From contig CACZPR010000005.1 in NCBI GenBank assembly GCA_902783155.1, positions 1-64,000 on the forward strand: 64,000 bases of DNA. The letters are read 5' to 3'. Below the pieces are notes generated by a model that worked only from the letters and a program-made list of their open reading frames with translations, searched no databases and was not told where the DNA came from. Below, one piece after another: positions 17,340-26,132 of this stretch. The DNA is from an uncultured Spirochaetaceae bacterium (GTDB taxonomy: Bacteria; Spirochaetota; Spirochaetia; Treponematales; Treponemataceae). Each line of letters starts with the position of its first letter. The stretch's first letter is position 1. Position numbers and translations under genes: made by a program.

Positions 17340-18680
17340 TTGAAAAGATTTTCTATACTGCGGCCACTTTTTTTAGGTCTCTCCATTTTGCTTCCGCTTT
17401 CTGCATCCGCTGAACCATACGACACAAGCGGCGGGGCTGTTGAATTCACATTCAAATATCAGGAAGGCGACTCCTACAGGATTCTTTCAACCGTCAACGA
17501 GGATGTCTACGTCAACATGCGCCTGCACCACTCCGCCGAAATAATCAACAGAATCTCCACGCAGGTTCTCTCGGTTAATGACGACGGAAGCGCGACACAC
17601 AAATCAACATTTATGACTACGGAAAGCTCCCAGTCCGCAATCGACAGGGGAACATTCAGCTGGGGAGAGGAATACCTTAGCATTTTCGACCGCTCAAAGA
17701 AGGGCGTTTACACAATCGACGACCAATATTTCATGCCAACGGTACGCGACGTTCCAATCTTCCCGGACCACCCAATCAAGCCGGGCGACACATGGACAGC
17801 AGAAGGACACGAGGCCCACGACCTAAGGCTCAACTTTGGCATACAGACTCCGTACAAGGTTCCGTTCACCGCGACCTACACATATCTTGGAACGGTCAAC
17901 AAGGAAAAAAAGCAGGTCCGCACAATGAGCTACGCGGCCTCATCCGTTTCAAAAAAGACAAACAACCAGTCCCTGAACAAGGGCGACAACAAGCTCCACG
18001 TTTTCAGGGTAAAGTACTCGATGTACATGGAAACACCTGAAAGAAATTTCAAGGCAATCGAGGACCCGTACGCTGACTATCCGCAGGCCATGATGGGATT
18101 CAGCGACGAGCTTGTCTACTGGGATGCCGAAAAGGGAGCGATTGACCACTACACCGAGACATTCCGCATACTGATTGAGACCGCCTACGGACGCATGTAC
18201 GAATTCCGAGGGACAGCCCATGCGGAGGTTTCGGACTTTATCCGCACGGACACCCCCGACAATATGAAGACGGTCCAGGATCAGATTGACGATCTTGGAC
18301 TGGACAATGTAAATGTTGTTCGCGGAGACAAGGGACTGACCATATCCATAGAAAACATACAGTTCAAGCCCGACAGCGCAATTCTCGTCGAAGGAGAAAA
18401 GGAAAAGCTCCAGAGGATTGCGGAGATTCTTTCACTCTTCCCCGAGAACGAGCTTCTTGTAAGCGGACACACGGCCATGGCAAACAACGGAGTCGATTCC
18501 CAGACCCTGAGTGAAAAACGGGCGCAGACGGTTGCGGACTATTTCATTTCTCTCGGAGTAAAGGACCGTCACCAGATTTACACACAGGGATTCGGAGACA
18601 CCCTGCCCATAGCCCCGAACACAACAGAGGAAGGCCGAGCCAAAAACCGCCGTGTCGAAATCACGATAATGGACAAGTAA
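17340..18680 (+). CDS. OmpA family outer-membrane/periplasmic protein
   Basis: A 446-residue exported protein with a signal peptide (MKRFSILRPLFLGLSILLPLSASA, cut before EP). The middle part (about 25-320) is a beta-rich region of unknown function. The C-terminal 120 residues are an OmpA/MotB peptidoglycan-binding domain (ENIQFKPDSAIL, VSGHTA, LSEKRAQTVADYF, KNRRVEI). The start codon is TTG at 17340, supported by GGAGG 9 nt upstream; no ATG fits the signal peptide. Likely links the envelope to peptidoglycan. Confidence 0.85.
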   Translation: MKRFSILRPLFLGLSILLPLSASAEPYDTSGGAVEFTFKYQEGDSYRILSTVNEDVYVNMRLHHSAEIINRISTQVLSVNDDGSATHKSTFMTTESSQSAIDRGTFSWGEEYLSIFDRSKKGVYTIDDQYFMPTVRDVPIFPDHPIKPGDTWTAEGHEAHDLRLNFGIQTPYKVPFTATYTYLGTVNKEKKQVRTMSYAASSVSKKTNNQSLNKGDNKLHVFRVKYSMYMETPERNFKAIEDPYADYPQAMMGFSDELVYWDAEKGAIDHYTETFRILIETAYGRMYEFRGTAHAEVSDFIRTDTPDNMKTVQDQIDDLGLDNVNVVRGDKGLTISIENIQFKPDSAILVEGEKEKLQRIAEILSLFPENELLVSGHTAMANNGVDSQTLSEKRAQTVADYFISLGVKDRHQIYTQGFGDTLPIAPNTTEEGRAKNRRVEITIMDK

Positions 18681-18722
18681 AAGCTGCCCATTTTTCCTAA
18701 AAACAACAGGGCTTCACGACAC

Positions 18723-18751
18723 TTGACACAGACCTCATAAACTGATACACT
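18723..18751 (+). promoter_or_regulatory. tRNA-Asp promoter
   Basis: TTGACA (18723-18728), 17 nt, TACACT (18746-18751); transcription should begin a few bases before the tRNA 5' end. Confidence 0.75.
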
Positions 18752-18764
18752 TTATTCACTTTAT

Positions 18765-18838
18765 GGGGGTTTAGCGAAGCTGGTTATCGCGCTGGCCTGT
18801 CACGCCGGAGATCACGGGTTCGAGCCCCGTAACTCCCG
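18765..18838 (+). tRNA. tRNA-Asp (GUC)
   Basis: The 74-nt cloverleaf is complete. The acceptor stem GGGGGTT/AACTCCC has one G-T pair, the anticodon loop CTGTCAC carries GTC, and the T arm is ACGGG-TTCGAGC-CCCGT. The discriminator base is G. CCA is not encoded. Confidence 0.95.
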
Positions 18839-18844
18839 TAAATT

Positions 18845-18876
18845 GACACTCGATTTTTTTCGGGTGTCTTTTTTAT
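18845..18876 (+). terminator. tRNA-Asp terminator
   Basis: GACACTCG (18845-18852) pairs with CGGGTGTC (18861-18868), then a T run. Confidence 0.85.
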
Positions 18877-18912
18877 TTTAAAACATTCCACTCCATTTTT
18901 AATCTTCGGGCA

Positions 18913-18964
18913 TAAAAAAAACTTGCCGGAATTATCTGCACGTTGCAAAGGTAAATCCAGCAAG
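18913..18964 (-). terminator. terminator of the PTS IIC gene
   Basis: On the minus strand CTTGCTGGA pairs with TCCGGCAAG (9 bp, one G-T), followed by eight T, about 30 nt after the stop codon. Confidence 0.8.
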
Positions 18965-18993
18965 CTTCATTTTTTTCAATTAGGATTTTTCAA

Positions 18994-20061
18994 CTAGTTT
19001 TGCAAAGTCAAATCTCCGTCCTTTATCCAGCCGATTTTGCGGAAGAGTTTTCCGAATGCCCATGTGAGGACAGCAGGAAGGACAAAGCTGATCAAGACAA
19101 GACCAATCCATTCCATTGCACCCGGAACGATGGCCGTTGCTCCCTGTGCCACCGCTGATTCAACCGGAGAATACCATCCCGTGACCATTCCAATCTGTCC
19201 GACAAGTCCGCATGTTCCCATTCCGGAAGAAACAGCCGCTCCGTTCATCTGAAGCTTGAAAAGGCATGTTGAAAGAGGACCTGTGATTGCCGATGTCAAA
19301 ATCACCGGAATCCAGACTTTTGGATTTTTGATTATGTTCGGCATCTGAAGCATTGAAGTTCCAAGTCCCTGTGAAACAAGTCCGCCCCATCTGTTTTCCT
19401 TGAATGAGAGAACCGCAAATCCTACCATGTTCGCGCTACAACCAGCGACGGCAGCTCCACCGGCAAGACCTGTCAAACTGAGTGCCGCACAGATTGCAGC
19501 AGAAGAAATCGGAAGGGTAAGGACAATACCGACAACCACGGAAACGATTATTCCCATCACGAACGGATGAAGGTTTGTCGCCCACATAATCAGGTTTCCG
19601 ACAGAACTTGCTCCAAGACCAATCCATTTTGCGGTCAATACGGCAAGAAGCACGCCGGAAATGATTGTCACAAGCGGAGTCACAAGAATATCGACCTTTG
19701 TTTTTTTGGAGACAAGGTTTCCAAGCTCACATGCGATAATCGCTATCACAAGGACTGCAAGAGGGCCGCCCGCACCGCCCAATGTGTTTGCAGTTGCACC
19801 AACCGCGGCCAGAGAAAAAAGAACAAGCCCCGGAGCTTTCAGCGCATAGCCGATTGAAATGGCCATCGCCGCACCGACAACATGAGCCTCAGCTGCAAAA
19901 TTACCGGCATCGACAAGGAATTGGAAAACAACATTGTCACCAATCTTGAGCAAGAGCTGTCCGAGTGTCTTGATTATCGTACCAATCAGAAGTGAAGCAA
20001 AAAGACCCTGCGCCATTCCGCCCATCGCATCCACCAAATACCTCTTCACGTATTTGTTCAT
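18994..20061 (-). CDS. PTS sugar transporter subunit IIC (EIIC type 2 family, PF13303-like)
   Basis: A 355-residue polytopic membrane protein rich in Gly/Ala helices, matching the stand-alone EIIC family (AEAHVVGAAMAISIGYALKAPG, LTGLAGGAAVAGCSANMVGFA). Such permeases move a sugar or sugar-like substrate. No IIA, IIB, HPr or enzyme I gene is near, so phosphotransfer coupling is not shown. The start at 20061 has GGGAG upstream; the reading frame stays open upstream into the promoter. The predicted leader of about 110 nt contains a 7-bp inverted repeat (ACGGCAA...TTGCCGT). Confidence 0.8.
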   Translation of the reverse strand: MNKYVKRYLVDAMGGMAQGLFASLLIGTIIKTLGQLLLKIGDNVVFQFLVDAGNFAAEAHVVGAAMAISIGYALKAPGLVLFSLAAVGATANTLGGAGGPLAVLVIAIIACELGNLVSKKTKVDILVTPLVTIISGVLLAVLTAKWIGLGASSVGNLIMWATNLHPFVMGIIVSVVVGIVLTLPISSAAICAALSLTGLAGGAAVAGCSANMVGFAVLSFKENRWGGLVSQGLGTSMLQMPNIIKNPKVWIPVILTSAITGPLSTCLFKLQMNGAAVSSGMGTCGLVGQIGMVTGWYSPVESAVAQGATAIVPGAMEWIGLVLISFVLPAVLTWAFGKLFRKIGWIKDGDLTLQN

Positions 20062-20176
20062 AACTACTCCCGCCGTATGGAAATCCGCACGGCAATTAAA
20101 AAAATTTTGGGGGTTGATATACTTGGTGATGTGGTCTTTGCCGTTCATCGCAAACGTAAAATCTAAAGTTGGATGG

Positions 20177-20205
20177 AGTGTAACAAATTTCAAAACAAAT
20201 GTCAA
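20177..20205 (-). promoter_or_regulatory. promoter of the PTS IIC gene
   Basis: On the minus strand TTGACA (20200-20205), 17 nt, TACACT (20177-20182). This fixes 20061 rather than 20205 as the start codon. Confidence 0.75.
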
Positions 20206-20385
20206 AAGGATTTCCTTTACAAGTTACCCAAGTTACCTTACATTCGTTACATATTTTTTTTCTTTAAATTTCCTGTTTTGCCGGTATAATGGTATGTATC
20301 ATGTTTAAACAGAATGCGCGAACTTGACATATCGTCCGCATTCGGATTGTTCAGTATTCCCAAAAGATTTTAGTAGAATTTTTCA

Positions 20386-21153
20386 ATGACTGACTTGACT
20401 AGGATTATCAGTATTTCATCACTATTTTTTTTATCTTTATTTTGTTTTCAGGCAGGAATTTTTTTGTGCTCAGGACATAAGTTAAAGAAAAACGGAAGAC
20501 GGACGCTTGTTTTTATTGAGTTCTTCACCGGGCTCATGCTGCTTTTTGATGCCCTTGCTTACTCTTATCGTGGAAACACAAGTTCGACGGGCTACTACAT
20601 GGTACGCATCAGCAATTTTTTTGTGTTTATATGCAATTCCTCAATTTCTTTTTTTGTTTGCTTTTATGTCTGCGAATTCATAAAACGGTCGCGCCTAAAT
20701 TTTTCTCTCCTGCTAAAACCAAAATCCTCCATAAAAAATGGCATTCCCATTCAACTTTTTATAGTCATCTTTTTCTGCATTGTCGGAATCACTTTTACGG
20801 TCGTCAGCCAGTTCACGGATTTTTTCTATTATTTTGACGAAAACAATATTTACCACAGAAACACTTTTTATCCTTTAAGCGTTGTGCTGGGACTTTTGCC
20901 GGAGCTAATCACGTTTACAATGCTTTTGCAAAACAGAAAAAAACTTGCAACAAATGTGTTTGTTTCGCTTTTGCTTTATTTTATTCTTCCTTTGGTCGGC
21001 GTGATTTTGATACTTGTTTTCTACGGATTTCCATGGATAAACATTTCACTTGGACTTGGAGCTTTACATCTTTTCTACTCTTCAATCAAATTGATGGAGC
21101 TGGAATTTTATTCAAATTTCAAAACAAATCCATCATCCGCTTTCAGATTTTGA
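20386..21153 (+). CDS. seven-helix membrane sensor-like protein without an output domain
   Basis: A 255-residue hydrophobic protein with about seven predicted helices (first at residues 9-28, last at about 205-240). The spacing resembles the N-terminal sensing bundle of spirochaete histidine kinases or diguanylate cyclases, but the protein ends 15 residues after the last helix, where a linker and output domain would normally begin. The end overlaps the convergent apbE gene by 46 bp, and the last residues look random, suggesting a 3' truncation. The ATG has no ribosome site and a TAGAAT box 6 nt upstream. Function unknown. Confidence 0.55.
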   Translation: MTDLTRIISISSLFFLSLFCFQAGIFLCSGHKLKKNGRRTLVFIEFFTGLMLLFDALAYSYRGNTSSTGYYMVRISNFFVFICNSSISFFVCFYVCEFIKRSRLNFSLLLKPKSSIKNGIPIQLFIVIFFCIVGITFTVVSQFTDFFYYFDENNIYHRNTFYPLSVVLGLLPELITFTMLLQNRKKLATNVFVSLLLYFILPLVGVILILVFYGFPWINISLGLGALHLFYSSIKLMELEFYSNFKTNPSSAFRF

Positions 21154-22115
21154 ACAAGCGATTCGGAGCAAAGCACGGTCCTGTCTTCCGAAATGAAGAT
21201 TGCCGGTGTGTCAAACAATGAAAAATATTTTTCCGGTCCGAGCAAAAATGCTGATGTGCTCAATGCGTCGGCTTCCATTGATGAGCCGGAGATTATCGTG
21301 ACACTTTTGTAGCTGTCGTTTCCGGGAAATCCTGTCTTTGGATTCAGTATGTGGTGGTAGAGTTTTCCGTCCTGAACAAAATTGCGCTCGTAGATTCCGC
21401 TTGTCACCACCGAAAGATTTTCTCCGCATGACAAAAGAAGCGCGGGAGAACCATTTTCGTCAAACGGATTTTTTATTCCCACATTCCACGGCGCACCGTT
21501 TTTCTTTTTTCCCCACACATAGATATTTCCGCCCAAATCGATTATGGCGCAATCAATTTTTTCTTCGGACAAAATTTTTGCAACTTCATCGGCGGCATAA
21601 CCTTTTGCAATTCCACCAAGGTCCAGCGACATCCCTTTTTTTTTGAGGAAGACTTTTTTTTGATTTCCGTCCTCCGTAATTTCGACTTTTGTATAATCGA
21701 CAAGTGAAAGTGCTTCATCAATTTCTGATTGCGACGGAACTTTTTCGTGGTCCGTGTTGATTCCCCACAGCTTTACGAGCGGACCGATGCTTGGGTCAAA
21801 AATGCCTTCCGTTTTTTTTGCGACCGACAAGGCCGTTTCAAGAACGAACGCAACATCATCATGGACGGGAACAGATTTTTCACCGGCAGATGAATTTACG
21901 AGACTCAAATCAGAAAGCGGATTGTTGACGTTGAACCTGGAATCAATCTCTTCAAGGCGGGTAAAAATTTTTGAATACAGACCGGAGCTTCCCTGTTCAA
22001 AAGCATTCACAAAACATGCCGTACCCAAAAACTGAGCCGAAAAAGGAGACTCCATTTTTTTTGAGCATCCCGAAATCAACAGGAGCGGAAAAATCAGCAG
22101 GAATAATTTTTTCAT
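21108..22115 (-). CDS. apbE: FAD:protein FMN transferase (ApbE lipoprotein)
   Basis: Attaches FMN covalently to a threonine of partner flavoproteins such as Rnf/Nqr subunits, outside the cytoplasmic membrane. 335 residues. The N-terminus is a lipoprotein signal (LLLISGC). Family motifs are present: the GTACFV start of the domain, DPSIGPLVKLWGI, SLDLGGIAKGYAADE, LGGNIYVWG, and the C-terminal HHILNPKTGFP with the metal-binding part MEADALSTSAFLLG. No Rnf or Nqr genes are nearby. No clear ribosome site precedes the chosen ATG at 22115. Confidence 0.92.
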   Translation of the reverse strand: MKKLFLLIFPLLLISGCSKKMESPFSAQFLGTACFVNAFEQGSSGLYSKIFTRLEEIDSRFNVNNPLSDLSLVNSSAGEKSVPVHDDVAFVLETALSVAKKTEGIFDPSIGPLVKLWGINTDHEKVPSQSEIDEALSLVDYTKVEITEDGNQKKVFLKKKGMSLDLGGIAKGYAADEVAKILSEEKIDCAIIDLGGNIYVWGKKKNGAPWNVGIKNPFDENGSPALLLSCGENLSVVTSGIYERNFVQDGKLYHHILNPKTGFPGNDSYKSVTIISGSSMEADALSTSAFLLGPEKYFSLFDTPAIFISEDRTVLCSESLVQNLKADDGFVLKFE

Positions 22116-22163
22116 TATGGAAATCAACCGCCACACCGAATCAGCATGGCGGCATTAAAAAAT

Positions 22164-23501
22164 CTACGGACGCACGACAACTTTTGCAAGGTTCGGACGT
22201 TTTTCCAAATCCTTTTTCAGACCATCCTCGCGTGCCTTGTTGACGTAGGCCGGATCCTGGAATGAATACTTGAAATTGGTGTGAACGTCGTAGGTTCCCT
22301 TCATCAGAGCGTAGGCATCTTCTGTCATTACAAGCTCCTCGTCCGTCGGGATTACGAAAATCTTTGTCTTTGAATCGTCGGCTGAAATGCAGGTCTCGGC
22401 GTTTCCGGTGAATGACCATTCGTTTTTCTGCGCGTCAATCTTGATTCCGTAATTCTCAAGACCTGAACATGCCTTGCTTCTTGTAATCGGTCCGCGCTCT
22501 CCAACACCGGCTGTCCAGACGATTGCATCCACATGACCAAGTTCCGCCATGTATTGACCGATGTACTTCTTGATTCTGAGTGCTTCCATTTCAATAGAAA
22601 GCTGGCAGAGCTTGTCACCCTTTGCGGCTTCAATTTCAATGTCGCGTCTGTCGGAGAATCTTCCGGTGATTCCAAGGCATCCGCATTTTTTGTTCAGGGC
22701 CTTGTCCATCTCGTCGGCAGACATTCCTGTTTTGCGCATGATGTAGAAAGGAAGCGCCGGGTCCAAATCTCCTGAGCGTGTTCCCATGACAAGACCTTCG
22801 AGCGGAGTGATTCCCATTGAAGTGTCATAGCACACTCCGTTTTTCACCGCGCACATTGATGAGCCGTTTCCGATGTGGCAGATTATGAGGTTGGTGTCTT
22901 TAGGATCCTTGTGCAAAAGAACCGCGGCACGTTTTGCTGTATAAAGGAAAGAAGTTCCGTGGAAACCATAGCGTCTGGCGGCATATTTTTCATACCATTC
23001 GCGTGGGATTGCATACTGGAAAGTTTCTTCCGGCATTGTCTGGTGCCATGCAGTGTCCATAATTGCGGCATGCGGCACGTTCGGCATGACTTTCTGCGCG
23101 GCCTCGATTCCCATGATGTTTGCGGGCATGTGGAGCGGTCCCAAATCAATAACGTCGCGGAATCCGTCAAGAACTTCGGGCGTAATCAAAACTGATTTAG
23201 TAAACTTTTCGCCGCCATGGAGAACGCGATGTCCTACAGCTCCGATTTCGTCCATTGATTTTATAACGCCAACGTCAGGATCCGTAATCTCTTTGATAAT
23301 AAGCTCAATCGCTTCCTTGTGAGTCGGGCATGGGGATTCAATCTCCGTTTTCTTTCCCTTAGCCTTGTGTGTGATGCATGAGCCGTCAATTCCGATTCTC
23401 TCGACCACACCGTTTGCCATAACCTCTTTGTTGTCCCAATCGTAAACCTGATACTTGGCGGAAGATGAGCCGCAGTTCAGTGTCAAAATCACCATTGCCA
23501 T
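22164..23501 (-). CDS. ackA: acetate kinase
   Basis: Makes ATP and acetate from acetyl phosphate, the usual last step of acetate fermentation. Full length at 445 residues with the phosphate loop [12 protein letters not shown], the conserved HRVLHGG, the FHGTS histidine motif, and [17 protein letters not shown] lies upstream of the ATG. The phosphotransacetylase gene is not adjacent. The gene starts about 30 nt after a terminator-like hairpin, so its transcription may rely on readthrough or a promoter I did not find. Confidence 0.96.
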   Translation of the reverse strand: MAMVILTLNCGSSSAKYQVYDWDNKEVMANGVVERIGIDGSCITHKAKGKKTEIESPCPTHKEAIELIIKEITDPDVGVIKSMDEIGAVGHRVLHGGEKFTKSVLITPEVLDGFRDVIDLGPLHMPANIMGIEAAQKVMPNVPHAAIMDTAWHQTMPEETFQYAIPREWYEKYAARRYGFHGTSFLYTAKRAAVLLHKDPKDTNLIICHIGNGSSMCAVKNGVCYDTSMGITPLEGLVMGTRSGDLDPALPFYIMRKTGMSADEMDKALNKKCGCLGITGRFSDRRDIEIEAAKGDKLCQLSIEMEALRIKKYIGQYMAELGHVDAIVWTAGVGERGPITRSKACSGLENYGIKIDAQKNEWSFTGNAETCISADDSKTKIFVIPTDEELVMTEDAYALMKGTYDVHTNFKYSFQDPAYVNKAREDGLKKDLEKRPNLAKVVVRP

Positions 23502-23523
23502 AAAAAGCCCCTGTCTCTAAAAA

Positions 23524-23550
23524 ATAAAGGAATCCCTGCAAAAACAGGGA
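23524..23550 (-). terminator. terminator between the LURP-one gene and ackA
   Basis: On the minus strand TCCCTG (23544-23549) and CAGGGA (23532-23537) form a hairpin, followed by a T-rich stretch. It sits 45 nt after one stop codon and 30 nt before ackA. Confidence 0.6.
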
Positions 23551-23597
23551 CCCCCTCAGTATATACCAAGAATTGTGAAAGGTCAAAGGTTGTTTTC

Positions 23598-24176
23598 CTA
23601 GTTGTTTTCCTTCAGAATCATGTCAACAACAACAGCTGTCGAGACAATGGCAATCCTATTGTTCTCGCTGATGTCGCCGGTGATGTTCACAACATACTTG
23701 TCGCTGTCGGTAAAAATCTCCTTGAGCGCGCCGCCCCATTTTTTTGAGACAGTTCCAATCTCCGTTCCGTCCGGTGATTTGATGGAGAATTCCCAAGCCT
23801 TCCAGTCGCCCTGGATTGTAGCAATCAGCTGGTCCTGCGTATCCATGATTTCAAACTTTGGCTTGAGCATCGTGAACTTCTGGTTGATTTTTGCAATCTC
23901 CTCGCCGTTGGCATTTTTGATTGAGGTCTTTGAAAGGAAAAGCGTGACTCCGCGAGAAATTGTCGCAAGAACATTTTTCTCTGAATCAAGAATGCTGAGG
24001 TTGAATGGCATTACCTTTTTTGAGACGAGCAGAGACAGAGCCTTTTTTCCTGTGGACATGTTCTCCTGCACGAATCCAATTTCGTTTCCATTCTCATCCT
24101 GAATCTGGTACTGGTTTGCGATTACCGTAAACTTCTGGTTTACAATCAGCGTGTTATTATCAAACAGGTTCGCCAT
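23598..24176 (-). CDS. LURP-one-related / phospholipid scramblase-like protein
   Basis: A 192-residue soluble protein with the tubby-like beta-barrel pattern of the LURP-one family: repeated hairpins (QYQIQDENGNEIGFVQE, FNLSILDSEKNVLATISR, PKFEIMDTQDQLIATIQGDW) and a final hydrophobic helix (IAIVSTAVVVDMIL). The biochemical role of bacterial members is not known. TAGGAG precedes the ATG. A promoter-like pair (TTGACG, 17 nt, TAAAAC) lies in the 110-bp gap upstream. Confidence 0.75.
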   Translation of the reverse strand: MANLFDNNTLIVNQKFTVIANQYQIQDENGNEIGFVQENMSTGKKALSLLVSKKVMPFNLSILDSEKNVLATISRGVTLFLSKTSIKNANGEEIAKINQKFTMLKPKFEIMDTQDQLIATIQGDWKAWEFSIKSPDGTEIGTVSKKWGGALKEIFTDSDKYVVNITGDISENNRIAIVSTAVVVDMILKENN

Positions 24177-24287
24177 TTTGTATTCTCCTATCTTTTTGTG
24201 AGCGACCGATTTTTCGGGAAGCCCTTTGGTTTGTTTTACACACTTTAATTCCGTCCGTCAAAAAAGTCACTACCCGAAAAGGTGGTT

Positions 24288-25058
24288 CTATTTTTTTTGA
24301 TTTTTTTTGGCCAATCTGATTATGCCCAGTGGAAGCTCCGTGAACAGAAGAACAAGCAGAATCATAATCAGCGCGTAGGCATAGATTTCCTGGTACTCGT
24401 TGAAATATCCGCTCGTAAAAATTGCTTTGCCCAGGGAGTCCTTTGTCTGCACAAGATATTCGGTCGTCACGATTATTTTGATTCCAATTCCCGTCGCATT
24501 TACGAAGGACTGCTTCAGATAGCCAGACACAAGCGGAATGTACACGCTGAACAAAATCCGCATGGAAAAACTTCCGTTCATCCTGTACACATCAACAAGG
24601 TCCCGGTCGATGTTCCTGCACCCCTCGCACACGGCCTCGCTGATAAATGGAACAAGCACGAGCGCACACACAATGTAGGGAACCTTGCTGTAACTTGCAA
24701 GCACCATTGTTATCACGACAAGAACAATCATGGGGATTGAGCGGAGGAGAGTCATAAGCGGATACAGAAGTCTGTGCAGAAAATTGCAGAGCCCTTCCGC
24801 GACACCAACGGCAATGCCAATGGAAAAGGAAATCAAAAGCGAAACAAAAAGATGGACCAGAGTTGTAAGGATGAGCCTGTACGTTTGAGGCTCCCCCATC
24901 AGGCGGAAAAAAGTTTTCAAAACCTCGCCGCCACCGGGAAACACAAGAGGATTTCCCTTTATCTTTCCAAGCAGCTCGAACACAACGCATATAAGGACCA
25001 TTCCCAGAACGAACGTCGCGATGCTTTTTATTCTGCTGTTTTTAGAAATCTGTTCCAT
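24288..25058 (-). CDS. ABC transporter permease (NitT/TauT type)
   Basis: A 256-residue permease with six helices and the EAA-like coupling loop (SFSMRILFSVYIPLVSGYL). It resembles the SsuC/TauC family, which imports nitrate, sulfonates, thiamine precursors and similar small ions. It starts 21 nt after the stop of the binding-protein gene, so the two form an operon. There is no ATP-binding subunit next to them. Confidence 0.85.
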   Translation of the reverse strand: MEQISKNSRIKSIATFVLGMVLICVVFELLGKIKGNPLVFPGGGEVLKTFFRLMGEPQTYRLILTTLVHLFVSLLISFSIGIAVGVAEGLCNFLHRLLYPLMTLLRSIPMIVLVVITMVLASYSKVPYIVCALVLVPFISEAVCEGCRNIDRDLVDVYRMNGSFSMRILFSVYIPLVSGYLKQSFVNATGIGIKIIVTTEYLVQTKDSLGKAIFTSGYFNEYQEIYAYALIMILLVLLFTELPLGIIRLAKKNQKK

Positions 25059-25079
25059 TCAAAAAATCAAAAGCAAAAA

Positions 25080-25991
25080 TCAAAATGAAAAATAAAAATC
25101 ATTTTCCGGGATGGAGCCGCCGAATTGTTTCAAATCTATTTTCGCGGTGGACTCCACCATTTTTTTTGCATCCAGTGCGGAAACAAAACGGACCGCGCAT
25201 GACGGGATTGCCTTTTCCGCAACCTTTGCGTTCGGGAGAATCTGTAGTTCGGCACAAATCTTTGCCACCAAAGCAACATCCGTTTTGCAAAGTCCGCAAG
25301 ATTTTTTCACCTCATCAATAAAAGCCCTGACCTCATCCGGATGATTTTTTGCTGTCTCGACTTTCACAAAAAGACCGGCCTGCGCATATCCGTCAAACCC
25401 TGTCGCATTTTTGAAAAGCTCGTTCAGTGAAAATGATTTGATTTGCGGGTTTTTCATTTTCGCGGCAGAAAGAGCTGGCTCCGCCGTAAGGACAATCGCA
25501 TTTTTATCGGAAAGAAGAAGGGCCTGTGTGTTTGACGCTCCTGCAAGATATTCAACTTTTTTTGGGGCGGCTCCATTTTTTTCAAGGGCAAAAAGCGCAA
25601 CCGACGCGTTGATTGTGTTCTCGCCAAAAAGTGTCACGCCATATTTTTTTATGTCCGCAAGAGTAAAATTTTTTCGCTGCGACGCAAAGTAGAGGTTTCC
25701 CCAGGTAACGACCGCCGCAAGTTTATAGGAAGATTTTCCGCTGCGGTAAATTTTTGCTCCGGCGTTCACAGGCGCAATTATGAAATCGTCCCTCGCGTTT
25801 GCAAAACATGCCGAAATTGTTTCCGGTGTGACAAATGTAAAATCGTCAGGATTTTTTTCAGCGATGGAGGCTACGCAGATTGCCGGTGCGCCGTTTGGAG
25901 CGGAAACTTTCATTCCATGCACGGAGCCTTGTGAAAAAACCGGCGAAAATGCAAGCAAAATCAAAAGTGGAATAAAAAAAATCTTCTTCAT
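25080..25991 (-). CDS. ABC transporter substrate-binding protein
   Basis: A 303-residue exported protein (signal MKKIFFIPLLILLAFSPVFS) with the fold pattern of NMT1/TauA-type binding proteins (KVSAPNGAPAICVASIAEKN, FIIAPVNAGAKIY, VVTWGNLYFASQR). The ligand is unknown. The promoter TTGACA, 17 nt, TATGCT on the minus strand ends 6 nt before the ATG, with no ribosome site, so the message is probably leaderless. It is paired with the permease at 24288; an ATPase is absent. Confidence 0.8.
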   Translation of the reverse strand: MKKIFFIPLLILLAFSPVFSQGSVHGMKVSAPNGAPAICVASIAEKNPDDFTFVTPETISACFANARDDFIIAPVNAGAKIYRSGKSSYKLAAVVTWGNLYFASQRKNFTLADIKKYGVTLFGENTINASVALFALEKNGAAPKKVEYLAGASNTQALLLSDKNAIVLTAEPALSAAKMKNPQIKSFSLNELFKNATGFDGYAQAGLFVKVETAKNHPDEVRAFIDEVKKSCGLCKTDVALVAKICAELQILPNAKVAEKAIPSCAVRFVSALDAKKMVESTAKIDLKQFGGSIPENDFYFSF

Positions 25992-25997
25992 AAAATC

Positions 25998-26026
25998 AGC
26001 ATAATCCGCAAAAATGCCAGTGTCAA
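25998..26026 (-). promoter_or_regulatory. promoter of the binding-protein operon
   Basis: On the minus strand TTGACA (26021-26026), 17 nt, TATGCT (25998-26003); start codon at 25991. Confidence 0.75.
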
Positions 26027-26068
26027 TAAGCCAAAAGAAGCCGGAATCCTTGCCATAAGAATTCACCC

Positions 26069-26097
26069 TTGAAAAATCATGGGAATACCTATATGAT
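26069..26097 (+). promoter_or_regulatory. promoter of the hydrogenase-like chemoreceptor
   Basis: TTGAAA (26069-26074), 17 nt, TATGAT (26092-26097). It is divergent from the binding-protein promoter 43 bp away. Confidence 0.65.
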
Positions 26098-26132
26098 AAA
26101 ACAATCTAAAAAAGTATTGATTATGCGTTTTT

